A stretch of DNA of 64,000 nucleotides from Rhynchopus euleeides (GCA_963210315.1 OY723245.1:744001-808000), one strand, 5' to 3'; counted from the stretch's first letter, positions 30,327 to 40,995 are shown. The notes: generated by a model not told the origin, from the letters alone. Made by a program: numbers and translations.

Positions 30327-32197
30327 TCAGGAAAACCCGTCGCTAACCCATACGCAGAAGTCCTCTTCATTCGACTGTGGCATGGTGTTGGGATGGAGTG
30401 TGTGGCCAGGTCGTGTGTTTTTGGGCATACCTTAAACGTGTCGAGGAACTCGTGTTTGAGGGACTCGCCAGCCGTCATGCGTTTTGACTCTTTCGTCAGG
30501 AGCTTCGATACAAAGTCTGAGGGAGGGAGGAGGTGGTGGATGGGCTCTTGCCATTCGCAGAAAGAACGGCCAAAAGGGGGCAACTGCAACACAAGGGGCT
30601 GCATACCTAACGGCTCGGGTGCCGACTGCGGCTTCTCCCAGCCAACGGGGTTGCTGAAGTCAAACTTCTGGACCCGCTGGCAGAGCTCATAGCCCTGGGC
30701 TACGATGGGGTGACGACCACACAGCAAATGCAGCGTGATCATCCCTGCAGACCACAGGTCCGAGGACCGAGCGTACGTTGAAGATGTCATCATGGCCTCG
30801 GGGGACATGTAAGCATAGTTGCCCACCTCGGTTGCCACAGCGCCCTGGTCGGAGACAGACTTCACCTCCTTCGACACGCCGAAGTCTGTCATGAGCACCT
30901 TCCCTTGCCGGTTCAGCAGAATGTTGTTGGGCTTCAGGTCGCGGTGCACGAAGCTCGAAACACCCCCCTCCCCGTAGGACTTGTCCTTCGTATGGAGGTA
31001 CTGCAGCGCGGAAATCACACAGAACATGATGTAGCCGGCATGCGGGTCGGGTATCTTCAGCTTCCGCACCGCAAGCTTCTGCAACAGCTTCTCCAGGTCG
31101 CCATCCATGAGCTCCGACTCGAGATAAATCTCGCCAAACTGCCGGTTGACATACACCGACTGCGACTTCAGGATGTAGGAGCAGCTGAACTCGCTCATAT
31201 GAATCTCACGCTCGATCTGCCGCGTTTTATAGAGGGCGTCCGCAACGCAGCTGCAGGTCTCCTGGGTCAGCTCCACCCGCTTCCGCGCCACCTCACGCCC
31301 CGTGCCGTTATACCTCACATGGTCCACCACACCGTAGGACCCCTTTGCCAGCTGCTTCACCCGCTCGGGCTCCTCGGTTGGCTTCGCCCCCTGCTCCTCC
31401 ACCCTGTCGAAGAACTTCTGGATGACCTCCTTCTTCTCCTGCAGGTGCTGCTGAGCCTTGTTGCGGATCTTGTGCAGCCTCCCTGTCATCCGCATCATCG
31501 AGATGGCCGACACACCGCCGGAACCTGCCGACGGCGCAGGCTTCGCCACCTCCGCCGCAGCCGCAGGCGCAGGCTTCGCAGGCGGAGCAACGGCAGCCGG
31601 AGCTGGCGACGGCTGCACCGCCTCCACAGCCGGCTGGGATGGAGGCCTTGCTGGGGTCTCTACCCTCACAGGAGAAGGCACAGGCAGCGGCGCTGGCATA
31701 GGTTCCGCCCGCATCGGGGTATAGCCCGCAGGAGCAGGCGGGAGGTACTCAGGGGGGACGGTGCATTTCATCGTCGGGGGGCACGTCGGCATGGGTGGCG
31801 GCTGGTAGCGCGAACCGAGTGCGATGTAGGGGTTTTTGTGTATCATCGTGTGTTTGGCGAGGATGGGCCCACCACCGCCACCTGCAGGTGCGGGGCGGCC
31901 TGCTCCAGAGAAGGAGTCGCGGATGGCGGGGGGTGCGCGTGTGCCGAGCCATTCCGCCAGGGCATCACCGAAGCCCTGCACGTCTCCCTCTGCGAGAAGG
32001 GCGTCCAGCACAGAGACAGCCGCATGGCGCATCCCGACCTGTCCGACGAATCGGCGGACGTCACCGGGCACGTCTGACGCGCCCCGTGCGCCAGGTTTTC
32101 CCTGCAGCAGCTGCATCCGGTCGCGTTGCAGCACCTGCAGGCGTTGCAGCAGCGAGTGGCTGCATTGCAGCTGCTTTTCAAGCGAGGCAGCTGCCAT
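30327..32197 (-). CDS. Ser/Thr protein kinase, MAPKK/STE-like, three exons
   Basis: The Met at 32197 (MAAASLEKQLQ) begins a Gln/Leu-rich coiled region. A Pro/Ala-rich disordered linker (about residues 120-230) and a basic helix (RLHKIRNKAQQHLQEKK) follow. The kinase domain starts near residue 280 with LAKGSYGVVDHV. It continues with the lysine in EVARKRVEL, HRDLKPNNILLN near 417, DFGVSKEV near 440, the activation segment GNYAYMSPEAM and SDLWSAGMITLHL. All catalytic residues are visible. Exons are 32197-30607, 30516-30431 and 30374-30327. Introns of 90 and 56 nt have GTATGC donors and TCAG/ACAG acceptors. Joining them gives EPL/DFVSKLLTKESKRMTAGE and DTFK/SNEEDFCVWVSDGFS stop, which restores the usual C-lobe end. 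Substrate and pathway are unknown. Confidence 0.8.
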
Positions 32198-33145
32198 CGC
32201 CTCTGGGAGGGTGGTGTGGTGGAGGGGAGGGAGAGGGAATGATGGGTCACTTTCAGTAGAACTGTAAATCTGCAACGTCTTGCCAAAGGGAGATGGGGGG
32301 GTGTGGGCGGTGCCCCCTGAAGGGCGTTGCCCTCTCTGTGATGTGTTGTTTCCAACCGTCCTGACGACGTGTTGCAGCATGACCAGGTTTTGCTGGCAAC
32401 GACGCGAACCACTCTCACTGCTGTCTCATTTCGAACCTACTTCTGCAACATCATCCACCCGCCTATTCTTCCTGGTGTGACTGTGGCTATTTTTTTGCCT
32501 CAGATCCTCATATCCAAACACGCCTTCCCCACCCTCTCATGGCGCTGCTGCATGTGCCCCTGCCCCTTCCGTGCCATTTTGGGAACATCGGCGGGCTTTT
32601 TGACGTCAATATCGGGAAACACACCAGAGGCAATACCAGCGCTGTGGGAGCGGCACCGTTTTTGTTTCATTTCGTAAAACCCATTCCATCGAGGCACCCC
32701 AACAGCCCACAGACTGGCTGATGCGTAAGATTAGAAGGCTGCCCACCACCTCCACCTCCACCTCCTGCGGCCCTCTCTCCGTTCTCTTTGCAGTGATGCC
32801 GTGCTGCGGATAACCGTGCAGCCTCTTGCATTCGCGTCTCAGTTCGCTTTCTCTACTGTTGGTATTCAGCTTCGTCAGCGGAGATCGTTTCAACACCTCG
32901 TGTTGATGACACAGAGAACCCACTGCGCAAACAGCATCGCCCTGCACTGACACTTCCTGCACAAATGCCGGGGTGTCGAAAGAGGAAAGTAGGCACCATG
33001 TGGGTCATAGAGGCCAAGGCTGCAGACCGGTCTCCTCCGTTGCGACTGTTTCGTTCAAGGCCGTCAACGAAAGGGGGCCGTGGGGATGGGGTTATGATCC
33101 TCAACAGAACAGCACCGATTTCGCGCCCCGTTCCTCCATTTTTTT
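32198..33145. other. Intergenic, nothing recognised
   Basis: Upstream region of the kinase gene up to the left end of element G. Short frames only. Confidence 0.5.
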
Positions 33146-33159
33146 CACGGTTTGCCCCC

Positions 33160-33335
33160 CGGGCGGGATCCCGGGCGGGCCCGGCCGGGTTCCGGGAAAT
33201 TCCGGGATTCCCGGGATTTCCCGGCCGGGAATCCCGGGATCCCGGCCGGGAAATCCCGGGATCCCGGGATCCCGGCCGGGAAATCCCGGGATGACCCCGG
33301 GGTATCCCGGGGTCATCCCGGGACCCCCCCGGGGT
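33160..33335. repeat. CCCGGGATCCCGGCCGGG palindrome array, left end of G
   Basis: Head-to-tail short palindromes (CCCGGG, GGATCC, GGCCGG) with AAAT or AATT spacers. The frames through it give Gly/Pro/Asp repeats and are not coding. Confidence 0.85.
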
Positions 33336-33646
33336 CAGGTGTAGGTGGGTGGTAAGATGACTTGAGAGTTTTGCACATTGCACATTGCACGCTGCCGTTG
33401 CCCCCTTCCCCTTTGCGATCCACCCGATGTCATTAGTTTTTGCTGGACCCGACTATTTCACCTCACATATACCGCACGTGACTTGGACCCCACAACCCCG
33501 CCCCGCCCCCCCCCCCCCCCACGTAACTGCGCCGCATACACACACCCGGCAGAGAAACCTTCCACAACAGCAAACATGCACCGTACTCTTTTGTTACTCC
33601 TCATTTTTTTTCCTTCCTGCTCGTTGGTGATGCAGCACCAGGGCAG

Positions 33647-36154
33647 AAAGGAGGGAAGAGGGCGAGGGATGATGCGGATGACGGCGACAGCGATGGCGAC
33701 GGCGGCAAGAGCCGCAAGCAACCTCGCCGAGGCAAGGCGGAGGTAGCGGCCCCGGAACCGGACCCCACCACTGACAACGACGACGACGACGACATCGACG
33801 ACGCCATTGAGGCGGTGCTGAAGGAGGTGAAGCGGAAGAGGCAGCCGCTGATCGATTTGGCCGTCGCTGAAGGGGTCCTCACAGAGAATGAGAAAGCCCC
33901 CCTCATGCCGAAGATCGCCCGCCTGATTGCTCTCGGACGGAAGAAGAAGGAGCTCGCCGCCAGCGCAGTGGCCTTGCGCACGCCGACGGGGAAGTTGCGC
34001 CGCCCGGCAAAGGCCGCCCTCGCCGAGAGCCTCAGCAGCCAAGCTGACCTGACCCCCCCGAAGCTGCAGCCTGCCCAGTCTTTGTCGACCCGCTTCTCCG
34101 AGTTCAAGTGGCTTTCAGTCAAGACGAAAGCGGAGGCCACGACCGACGGGTACAGGTTCGCGAAGGCCACGGCGAGATGCTGCGACGAGCAGGAGGTGCC
34201 CGTGTGTGCTCCGTGCAAGTGGGCGTTTGCACCCGGCGTCGACAGGCACGACCTCACGAGCCACGTGGGTACGAAGGGCCACGGTCGCAATGCAACGACC
34301 CCAGTCGACGCCTCAACGCCAAACCGTGACGCATCCACACCAGCAGCCGACCGATCCACACCAGCAGCCGACCGATCCACACCTTCGAGCAACCGACCCG
34401 CACCAGCAAACTCCAACGTCCGGGAAACGCTGCTGGAGGTGTGCACGATGGCAGGGCTCTCGTTTCGTGGCGCGACGCAGGTCTTCCGTGCCGTCTCTGG
34501 GCTCACCATCCCAGAAGACGTCAACATGCAGAAGGTCTGGCAGAGGAGCGGGGCGACCGTCTACGACAACCACCTCGACACGATTGCCGATATGCTCGCA
34601 GGACAAGATCTGAGCATCGTCCACGACTGTGGTTCGACGATCCAGGGTCAGAATGTCGTGTTGTTCATTGCACAGACCGCTACAACGTCCGTTGCGCTGC
34701 CGCTACAGTATTCGGATGTCCCGTTTACAGGTCTTACGGTGCGCACCGCGCTGGAGGAATCTCTCGCTGCTGTCGGTGTGGGGATTGAACAGGTGAGGGT
34801 CGTGCGCAGCGATCGTGGTGGGTCGAACGTGAAGATGTCGCGCGACCTAGCAGGAGAGGCTCACATCCCGTACGTATCCTGCCTGGCTCACCTGCTGAAC
34901 AACACCCTTTCCGATGTTCGTCGGATGATGAAGGCCGCCGAGGACCCCCTGCTCGACTTCTTCCACCTCACGAACTACGTGTTTGGTGACGCGAAAAAGC
35001 AGAACAAGTGGCGGGACCACCAAAGAAGTGTGCAGAGCGACCCCCAGACACACACGGCGGGTGTCCTATTGGCGAAGCTGCGGAAGCAGTCGGCATCGAC
35101 GACAACGCGGGAACAGGACAAACTTCTGGACAAGATGAAGGGCCTCTGCAAGGCCGCGGTGACCGAGGCGCACAAGGATGCGATTGCCAACGCAAAGACG
35201 TTTGGGGAGCTTTGCAGCTTGATGTCTGCAGCACACGCCGACATGAAGAGCACTCTGCAGGAGGCGGTGGCCATCAAACGTGCACCCCGGATCTACGACA
35301 CACGCTTCGTCAGCATGCTCGACTGCGCGGAGCACTTTGAAGAGCGTGTCGCCATGCTGTACTCGTACATGGCTACCGGGATTGGCAATGCCTACACTCC
35401 CCCCACGTTCGAGAAGCTTGCTGTGCTGCTGAAGACCGTCGGTTCTGAGGCGCTTCAGGACATGCTGACGGAGTTCGTCCGTGCCGCGGCGCCGGTAAGA
35501 GCCGCTTTGTCGCGGTACAGCAACGCGCAGGCACCCGGGACGGTTGGATCGGCGACGATCTACGCGGAGGTGGAGGAGCTGATCGACATCCTCCAGAGGG
35601 CGAGCACGGGGGATGGACTCGCAGCCCGCGTGTCCAAGACCTTCTACAACGGTCTGCAGAGCCGGTGGCGCGAATCCTCGGAAACGGGCCGGGGGTTCTA
35701 CCTCTCTGTGCGCCAGCTGACTCCGGAGGGGTACGAGACCCTGGAGATGCTGGATGACCTGCTGCCACGCGAAGACCTCGGCAAGCACATCGGCTTCGAC
35801 GTCACCGCGCCCATGTACCAGGCGTACACTTCGGCAGTGTCGGAGCACGAGGTCGGCTCAGAGAGGGTATTCTGGAAACGCCAGCTTACCAACGAGACGC
35901 TCAAGCCTCTTGCTGAGCGTGTGTTGTTTCTCCTCACCTTGCCCCCTTCCTGCACAGCACCTGACAGCGCACTCTCTGTCATGATGCAAGCCATCCCCGT
36001 GTGCCGGAGTGCTATGTCCCGCGACTCCCACGCAAAGCTCTCGCTCTTGGCCATCAATCAAGATGTGCGAGGTGCGTACGGCAAGGAGTGTGGCTTCCGG
36101 CGGACATTCCCGTCACTCCGTGTGAATGACGCTGAGAGTGACGATGAGGAGTGA
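33647..36154 (+). CDS. hAT-like DDE transposase of element G
   Basis: The frame is open from about 33647 with an acidic and then basic N-terminus (RDDADDGDSDGDGGKSRKQ). A Cys2-His2 BED-type finger follows (CAPCKWAF..HDLTSHVGTKGH, near 34205-34290), then a repeat of AADRSTP. The catalytic region has an Asp in SIVHDCGSTIQG and the motif VVRSDRGGSNVKM, which corresponds to the DNASN block. CLAHLLNNTLSDV corresponds to the C.AH.LNL block. The C-terminal ERVFWKRQLTNETLKPLAER and later helices match the hAT dimerisation region. No Met precedes the open frame in a convincing place. An acceptor, GTGATGCAG, at about 33632-33640 suggests an upstream exon not identified. The frame has no internal stop, so the copy may be functional. 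It is the only recognisable complete TIR-element transposase in the window. Confidence 0.75.
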   Translation, partial: KGGKRARDDADDGDSDGDGGKSRKQPRRGKAEVAAPEPDPTTDNDDDDDIDDAIEAVLKEVKRKRQPLIDLAVAEGVLTENEKAPLMPKIARLIALGRKKKELAASAVALRTPTGKLRRPAKAALAESLSSQADLTPPKLQPAQSLSTRFSEFKWLSVKTKAEATTDGYRFAKATARCCDEQEVPVCAPCKWAFAPGVDRHDLTSHVGTKGHGRNATTPVDASTPNRDASTPAADRSTPAADRSTPSSNRPAPANSNVRETLLEVCTMAGLSFRGATQVFRAVSGLTIPEDVNMQKVWQRSGATVYDNHLDTIADMLAGQDLSIVHDCGSTIQGQNVVLFIAQTATTSVALPLQYSDVPFTGLTVRTALEESLAAVGVGIEQVRVVRSDRGGSNVKMSRDLAGEAHIPYVSCLAHLLNNTLSDVRRMMKAAEDPLLDFFHLTNYVFGDAKKQNKWRDHQRSVQSDPQTHTAGVLLAKLRKQSASTTTREQDKLLDKMKGLCKAAVTEAHKDAIANAKTFGELCSLMSAAHADMKSTLQEAVAIKRAPRIYDTRFVSMLDCAEHFEERVAMLYSYMATGIGNAYTPPTFEKLAVLLKTVGSEALQDMLTEFVRAAAPVRAALSRYSNAQAPGTVGSATIYAEVEELIDILQRASTGDGLAARVSKTFYNGLQSRWRESSETGRGFYLSVRQLTPEGYETLEMLDDLLPREDLGKHIGFDVTAPMYQAYTSAVSEHEVGSERVFWKRQLTNETLKPLAERVLFLLTLPPSCTAPDSALSVMMQAIPVCRSAMSRDSHAKLSLLAINQDVRGAYGKECGFRRTFPSLRVNDAESDDEE

Positions 36155-36403
36155 TTTGTCCGGCACAGTGTGTGCGTCCGTGTGTGTGTATATCGTATTC
36201 CTTGCTGTCTGTGTCTGACGTCTTGTTCTGCAGCTGTGAGACGTCGTATGATGCTGATTGCCCTCCGATGCCATCAGCTGCTTTGGAGTCACGAGGGTAT
36301 TGTGGCTCCCTTCGGAGGTTGTTGTTGCAGTGCATGTACTGCTTTTGTGTTTGTAGTTTGCCGGATCAGAAAGTCAGGAGAAGCGAATCGCGCGGCGCCC
36401 CAG

Positions 36404-37808
36404 CCCCAGACCCCAGCCCCTGCCACTTGCCACTTGTGTGCTGCCTTCGTGTGTGCGCCTGTGCCTCCCTGTTCTGCATTTGGTTGCCCTCGCGGGTATC
36501 ACGATACAGAGCAGTCCACCCCCTCCCCCCCCCAAAAATCGTTCGCATCATCTTGGCGCCCATTCCTTCCACTTTCTGTGGATGTGTTTGGTATTTCCGA
36601 ACGGAATTTTCCAGCGTCAAGACTGATACCTCGCCGTTTTCGAGTCAGTCACTTCCACCGCCGCTGCGATTTGCGTACCGGTAGTTGTGCAGAAATGCTA
36701 ACATTTAATTTGCTCTGTGGAACCTGGACTGCACCTTCTGGGATGTGAGTCTGTAGATAGTTGGACAGTTGCAGTACCCATCTGTTAGAAAGCTGAAAGG
36801 AACCTTGTCGGGCGATCAAGGACGACTGAGGGTTCAGTTTGAGTTTAATGTGGTCCAAGGGTACAACAGACATCACTGCTTGCAGATCCCTCTTGCTTGT
36901 CCCTCTGGTAACTTCCAACGGCTCAAACTCCTCGACTTCCTTGGGTGGGCATTTGCCATACCTGACGTAAAACAGTGATGCTTCGTGCTAGTGGTGAACC
37001 TGACGTTAGTAAAGGAAGGGTGCTGCGGCTGTCCACGAGGGGCTCTGATGCCTCCTCACGGTGCCTGGTTGGTCGGTTCAGGTGAAACAGAGCAAATTTA
37101 GTGTTAGGGGGATGCCTCTGGTCAAGGCCTTTTCACAAAAATTGACCCACGGCGCCGAGTTGGGCCGTTGGTTCCTGGTTGTAGCTCGGTCTACGCCAGG
37201 TTCCACACCCCGTCATCGCAAAACGTACGCATACACAGAGGCAAAACACAACAGCCTCTGTGGTACGGGAGCATGGCGGGAGGAAATTTTGCCTTTTGGT
37301 CAAATAGGCACCCTTTTGTAATCACTTGACCCGCAGGGTGGCTGAGTCTTATCAGACAGGCCGACCTACATGTTGATCAGTGGAACCACACAACCTGTTC
37401 AACCTGCCCCCGGGGTGGCTGAGTCCACCCCTGCCGTAGCGTAAGATAAGCCTACGTCGACCCTCGTCGTCCTCTTCGTCGTCCTAGGACTGTGGAGTTC
37501 AGCAACCAGGAGGATGCGGAACTGCTGTGAGCTGCACACTCTCTTGACACACCTGCACGTATCTGCGTTACACTCGTGGTAACCCCGAACCCTGTATTTA
37601 TACAGGAGACTTCCATCTGGGACAGTTTCTGTTCCAGATGAGCTTTGACAGTGGTAGCCATCTTTGCTATGGAGCCATCGTCATTGCTATCGTCGTCACT
37701 CGGACCCATGAGCAGTGGATACAATTGGTGTGGAAGGAGAGGGTGCGGTTCTGGATCAGCAGGTCTGAATCTGAAACTGGGGACTGAAAGCCATAGGTCT
37801 GAGATGAC
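36404..37808. repeat. F/G shared core, copy 2
   Basis: Near-identical to 13067-14468. Here the minus-strand frame stays open from an acceptor-like CACTAG at about 36989 down to 36649. It reads HEASLFYVRYGKCPPKEVEE and onward to SNYLQTHIPEG and a stop after QRRWK, about 112 codons with balanced composition. It may be an exon of a second element-encoded protein of unknown function, on the strand opposite to the transposase. Confidence 0.75.
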
Positions 37809-37835
37809 CTCGGTCCAAGCGACCTGAGACTGAGA

Positions 37836-37975
37836 ACCCCCGGGATTCCCGGCCGGACCCCGGCCGGACCCGGCCGGGATTTCCCCGGGATCCCGGCCGG
37901 GATTTCAAAATCCCGGTCCCGGGCCCGGAATTTCCGGGCCCGGCCGGGGTTTCCCGGGATCCTGCCGGGGGGTAA
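37836..37975. repeat. CCCGGGATCCCGGCCGGG palindrome array, right end of G
   Basis: The same short palindromes as in the left array, in a different order and with more GGCCGG units. Confidence 0.85.
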
Positions 37976-37981
37976 ACCGTG

Positions 37982-38811
37982 TTTTTTGATCCGCGCGAAA
38001 TACTGGTGCGAGGAAATGAAACAAAGGGGGGTTTTTTTTTGGGCATCATTTTGTAATTGTGAGTTTGGGATAGCGAACTGGCAGCACGCTGTGCCCCTGA
38101 GAGGCTGCACAGCGCGAGGAAACCTCCTGCTGCACGATCCCTCCGACTATGTCCTTCGGCAGCAACAGAGCAGCCAAACTCCACGACACGACACGACACG
38201 GCACAGCACCTACGACCTCCCTCATAGCCGGGCACTCGTTCTTTGTGAGGACCCGAAAGTAAAACACACACGGTCACACGAAGTTTTTAAAAGCATGATC
38301 GGGTCCACAGTAACCTGTGCCAACACCATAGCGGTGGTGAGGGGGGGTGTCGGGGGTGCTGAGAGGTGTGGGGTCGGGGTGTAGATACCAAACGTCATGC
38401 CAACTATAACATGAGAAAACCACAACGTGTGCTGTGAAGAGAAGAGGGCGGGCGGGTGGGTGGGTGGGTGGGGACATATATGTGCGAACTTTCCCGCTTG
38501 AGATTCTTGTGGGGTGGGGGGGTGGGGGCAGTGTCACTTGAGGTCTGCTGCTCTTCGTATCCACTGGGTGCACCTTCATATTGATGATTCCGCACAGACT
38601 CGCAAACCCCGCGTCTGATGAAGGGTTGTGGGCGGGACCACGGTTGACAGAACTGAATGCCACTTTCCGCACGAAAAGTCGCGGTTTCCGTAAAAAAAAA
38701 GAACCGAAAAATATTGGTGAGGAGCGGAGGGTACGTGCCCCACCCCCTTTATTCATTTCTTCTAAGGAGTGTTTGTGCCCGACTGCAGGGGGTGGGGGAG
38801 TGCGTGGCCTC
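37982..38811. other. Intergenic, nothing recognised
   Basis: Right flank of G and downstream region of the transporter. Short frames only, and a GGGT tract near 38450. Confidence 0.5.
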
Positions 38812-40368
38812 TCAATCAGTCGAGAGGACGCCAGCCTGCTTGAGTGCTGTGACAATCACACCGAGGAACCCTGTCACGACACCCCAGACGACCAGCAGCG
38901 TCAGGAGGATATACTTCTTATCGGTAACCACAAAGCGAATCTGGGTGAGCACGGGCGTAGCACCGGGGCCATCCACATCAGCTGCACCGATCAGCGCCTG
39001 CGACTCCGTCAACTGGGCGTTCTGCTTCTGAGGGTAGACCATCTGGCTCGCCTCCGGAGGGGCATCCGCATCGATCCTCACGTAGAACGGGTCGGGGAGC
39101 TCGCCGAGCTCGATACGCCTCTTCAGCATCGCATACATCAGCGGGGGGAAGATGTACACCATCCCAGAGCCGAAGATCGCACCCTTGTAGGCCAGCACAT
39201 CCTCCACCTTGGTCACAGAGGCACCCACGACACAGCTGACCACGACGATGGCCAGGGTAATGCCCATATAGGGGGCAAAAGGGAGGGAGTCCGTTGTGTA
39301 CTCCCCCCGGTAGTAGAGGTCGATGATGGAGTCGCGGATGAAGTGGCATGTCATCGGGAAGGTGAAGATGACGAGCAGGGCGAGGGCCAGGCGTGCCACA
39401 ACCGCAGGGTGCCAGTCGTCAGAGAAGTTCTTCAGGATGTCGCCCTTCGTCTGCTCCCCGAAGGTGAGGTACCCTGTGATCCCGGCTGTGGCGTACACCG
39501 CGAGGACAAACGTCAGCACGATGCCAATCACCGTCTCCCACCTGGCAATGCTACGGTTCTTCAGCTCAGCGTAGTAGCGTGGTGCGTTGTAGTGCGATGT
39601 GTACGCAACGTTCACCAGGGGGAGGGCCGCAAACACCCCGATGGGGAACCCGAAGTAGTTCACGGTGGACCTCAGGTAGTCCGGGTCATGGGAGGTGTGG
39701 TTGCTGTCGATCCACAGGGGGGAGGCGACGATCTCTTCGGGGGTCTCGCTGGGGAACACCTTCTCGCTGTCGAGGGCGAGGCCCCACACGCAGAGGGCCC
39801 CGGCGTACAGCGTGGCGCCCAGAGAGACGAAGGAGGTGTACCGCAGGGGGGCCAGGTTGCGGAGGGTCGAGAGCGGGAAGAAGACTGTCACGGCAATCAC
39901 CGCCACGATGAAGGGGCGGGAGTGCAGCAGGGTGACGTCGGGTGCCCAGGAGAGGAACAGGCCTGTCTGGTCCGCAACGAGGAAGTCGCCGGTGAGGACG
40001 ACGAATGAGATGCAGGACCCGATGCCATAGCAGAGGACGCAGAGCTGTGCGATGGTGCCCCCCGTCTTGCCGAAGGCCTTGTGCATCATCTTCAGGTAGG
40101 AGCAGGTCTGTGCGAGCTCGCAGCACCACGCGAGGAGGATGAAGCTGATGCCATTGAGGAGGCACATCAAAGTCATGAGAATCATGCCTGTGCCCAGGGT
40201 GCTCTGCTTCATGCACCAAGGCAGCGAGAAGAGGCCTGCGCCCACCGTGTTGTTGACGAGGTTGATGACGCTGGTGGCGATGCCCGCATCCTGCTCGAGC
40301 TGCTCGTCGACATGCACAGCGGAGCTGACCTCATCGCGGGAGTCGACGTCGTCGTAGTCGCGTGTCAT
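38812..40368 (-). CDS. Amino-acid transporter, SLC38/AVT (AAAP) family
   Basis: The Met at 40368 gives 518 residues (MTRDYDDVDSRDEVSSA). The acidic N-terminal tail precedes the family hallmark SVINLVNNTVGAGLFSLPW in the first membrane segment. About eleven hydrophobic segments follow, the last being KKYILLTLLVVWGVVTGFLG near the end. NHTSHD in a loop is a possible N-glycosylation site. A cytoplasmic loop (about residues 420-470) is hydrophilic. The family moves amino acids with protons or sodium across plasma or vacuolar membranes; substrate and membrane cannot be read here. It is uninterrupted by introns. The frame continues upstream to 40830, but that part is Pro/His-rich and includes a hairpin, so the internal Met was chosen. 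Confidence 0.85.
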   Translation of the reverse strand: MTRDYDDVDSRDEVSSAVHVDEQLEQDAGIATSVINLVNNTVGAGLFSLPWCMKQSTLGTGMILMTLMCLLNGISFILLAWCCELAQTCSYLKMMHKAFGKTGGTIAQLCVLCYGIGSCISFVVLTGDFLVADQTGLFLSWAPDVTLLHSRPFIVAVIAVTVFFPLSTLRNLAPLRYTSFVSLGATLYAGALCVWGLALDSEKVFPSETPEEIVASPLWIDSNHTSHDPDYLRSTVNYFGFPIGVFAALPLVNVAYTSHYNAPRYYAELKNRSIARWETVIGIVLTFVLAVYATAGITGYLTFGEQTKGDILKNFSDDWHPAVVARLALALLVIFTFPMTCHFIRDSIIDLYYRGEYTTDSLPFAPYMGITLAIVVVSCVVGASVTKVEDVLAYKGAIFGSGMVYIFPPLMYAMLKRRIELGELPDPFYVRIDADAPPEASQMVYPQKQNAQLTESQALIGAADVDGPGATPVLTQIRFVVTDKKYILLTLLVVWGVVTGFLGVIVTALKQAGVLSTD

Positions 40369-40432
40369 CGTGTCGCTGCCTGTCCTGCAGCTGTTGACCC
40401 GCGCCGTCTTGAAACTACCCCAGGCACAAGGC

Positions 40433-40473
40433 CCCCTCCCCCCTTCGTTCGTACAGAACGAAGGGGGGAGGGG
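40433..40473. promoter_or_regulatory. 18-bp perfect hairpin upstream of the transporter start
   Basis: CCCCTCCCCCCTTCGTTC, a 5-nt loop GTACA, then the exact inverse. It ends 65 nt upstream of the start codon, so it would lie in the 5' UTR or promoter. Its role is unknown. Confidence 0.6.
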
Positions 40474-40995
40474 CCGTGCGACACAGGGAGGGTCGCGCCA
40501 AGTGTATTCCTGATGGGGCGGGGGGTCAGGCGTGTAGCAGGGGGGTGAGATGGTTGGCAATGCAAAAGATGGTGGGTCGTGGTGTGGGGTGCAGTTTTTT
40601 TTTGTGTGGATGTGGCTCTTTGGTTGCCGCAAGGGTTTGGTGATTTCACGGGTGGTGCGGCCTCGTGAGGTGGCAGTTGAACGTGACAGGACAAAAAAAC
40701 TGCCGACTGAGGTGCGACTGGGGTTGCGATACACAGCAAAATGCAGCACCTCCAAAGCCAGGAGTGGGTGTGGTGCTGGAGGGTGGAGGGACAACCATCC
40801 GCGGCGTCTGCGTCTAAAGGGGGTTTGCATTTCGCAGTATTCTGGGCTGTTCCTCGTTCAACCCAGTGACAAAGGGTCCACCATTGGTTGTTCATGGGGG
40901 GGGGGGGGGCAGAAGTGTTTCGGGTCTTCTGAACCTCCCTTTGCGATAGCACCAGCTCAACGTGTTTCTCTGGATAACCTCTTCCGGCACTGTTG

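Larger units (their letters stand above)
33146..37981 (+). mobile_element. Family G TIR element with hAT-like transposase (4.8 kb)
   Basis: The left end CACGGTTTGCCCCCCGG (33146) and the inverse of the right end, CACGGTTTACCCCCCGG (ending 37981), match at all but one of the first 17 positions and continue with GGATCCCGGG. Subterminal arrays of CCCGGGATCCCGG-type palindromes fill about 33160-33335 and 37836-37975. The flanks are T runs on both sides, so the duplication length cannot be fixed. Inside are a transposase gene and then the 1.4-kb core shared with element F. The TIR start CACGG is also that of family A. Confidence 0.8.

Noticed and set aside
30905..32077. Plus-strand 390-codon ORF overlapping the kinase
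   Set aside because: Antisense shadow of the kinase gene; no motif.
33146..33335. Gly/Pro/Asp-rich ORFs on both strands
   Set aside because: They are translations of the CCCGGGATCCCGG palindrome array.
38976..40008. Plus-strand 475-codon ORF overlapping the transporter
   Set aside because: It is the antisense shadow of a clear membrane protein gene and has the skewed Arg/Gly/His composition expected of that.
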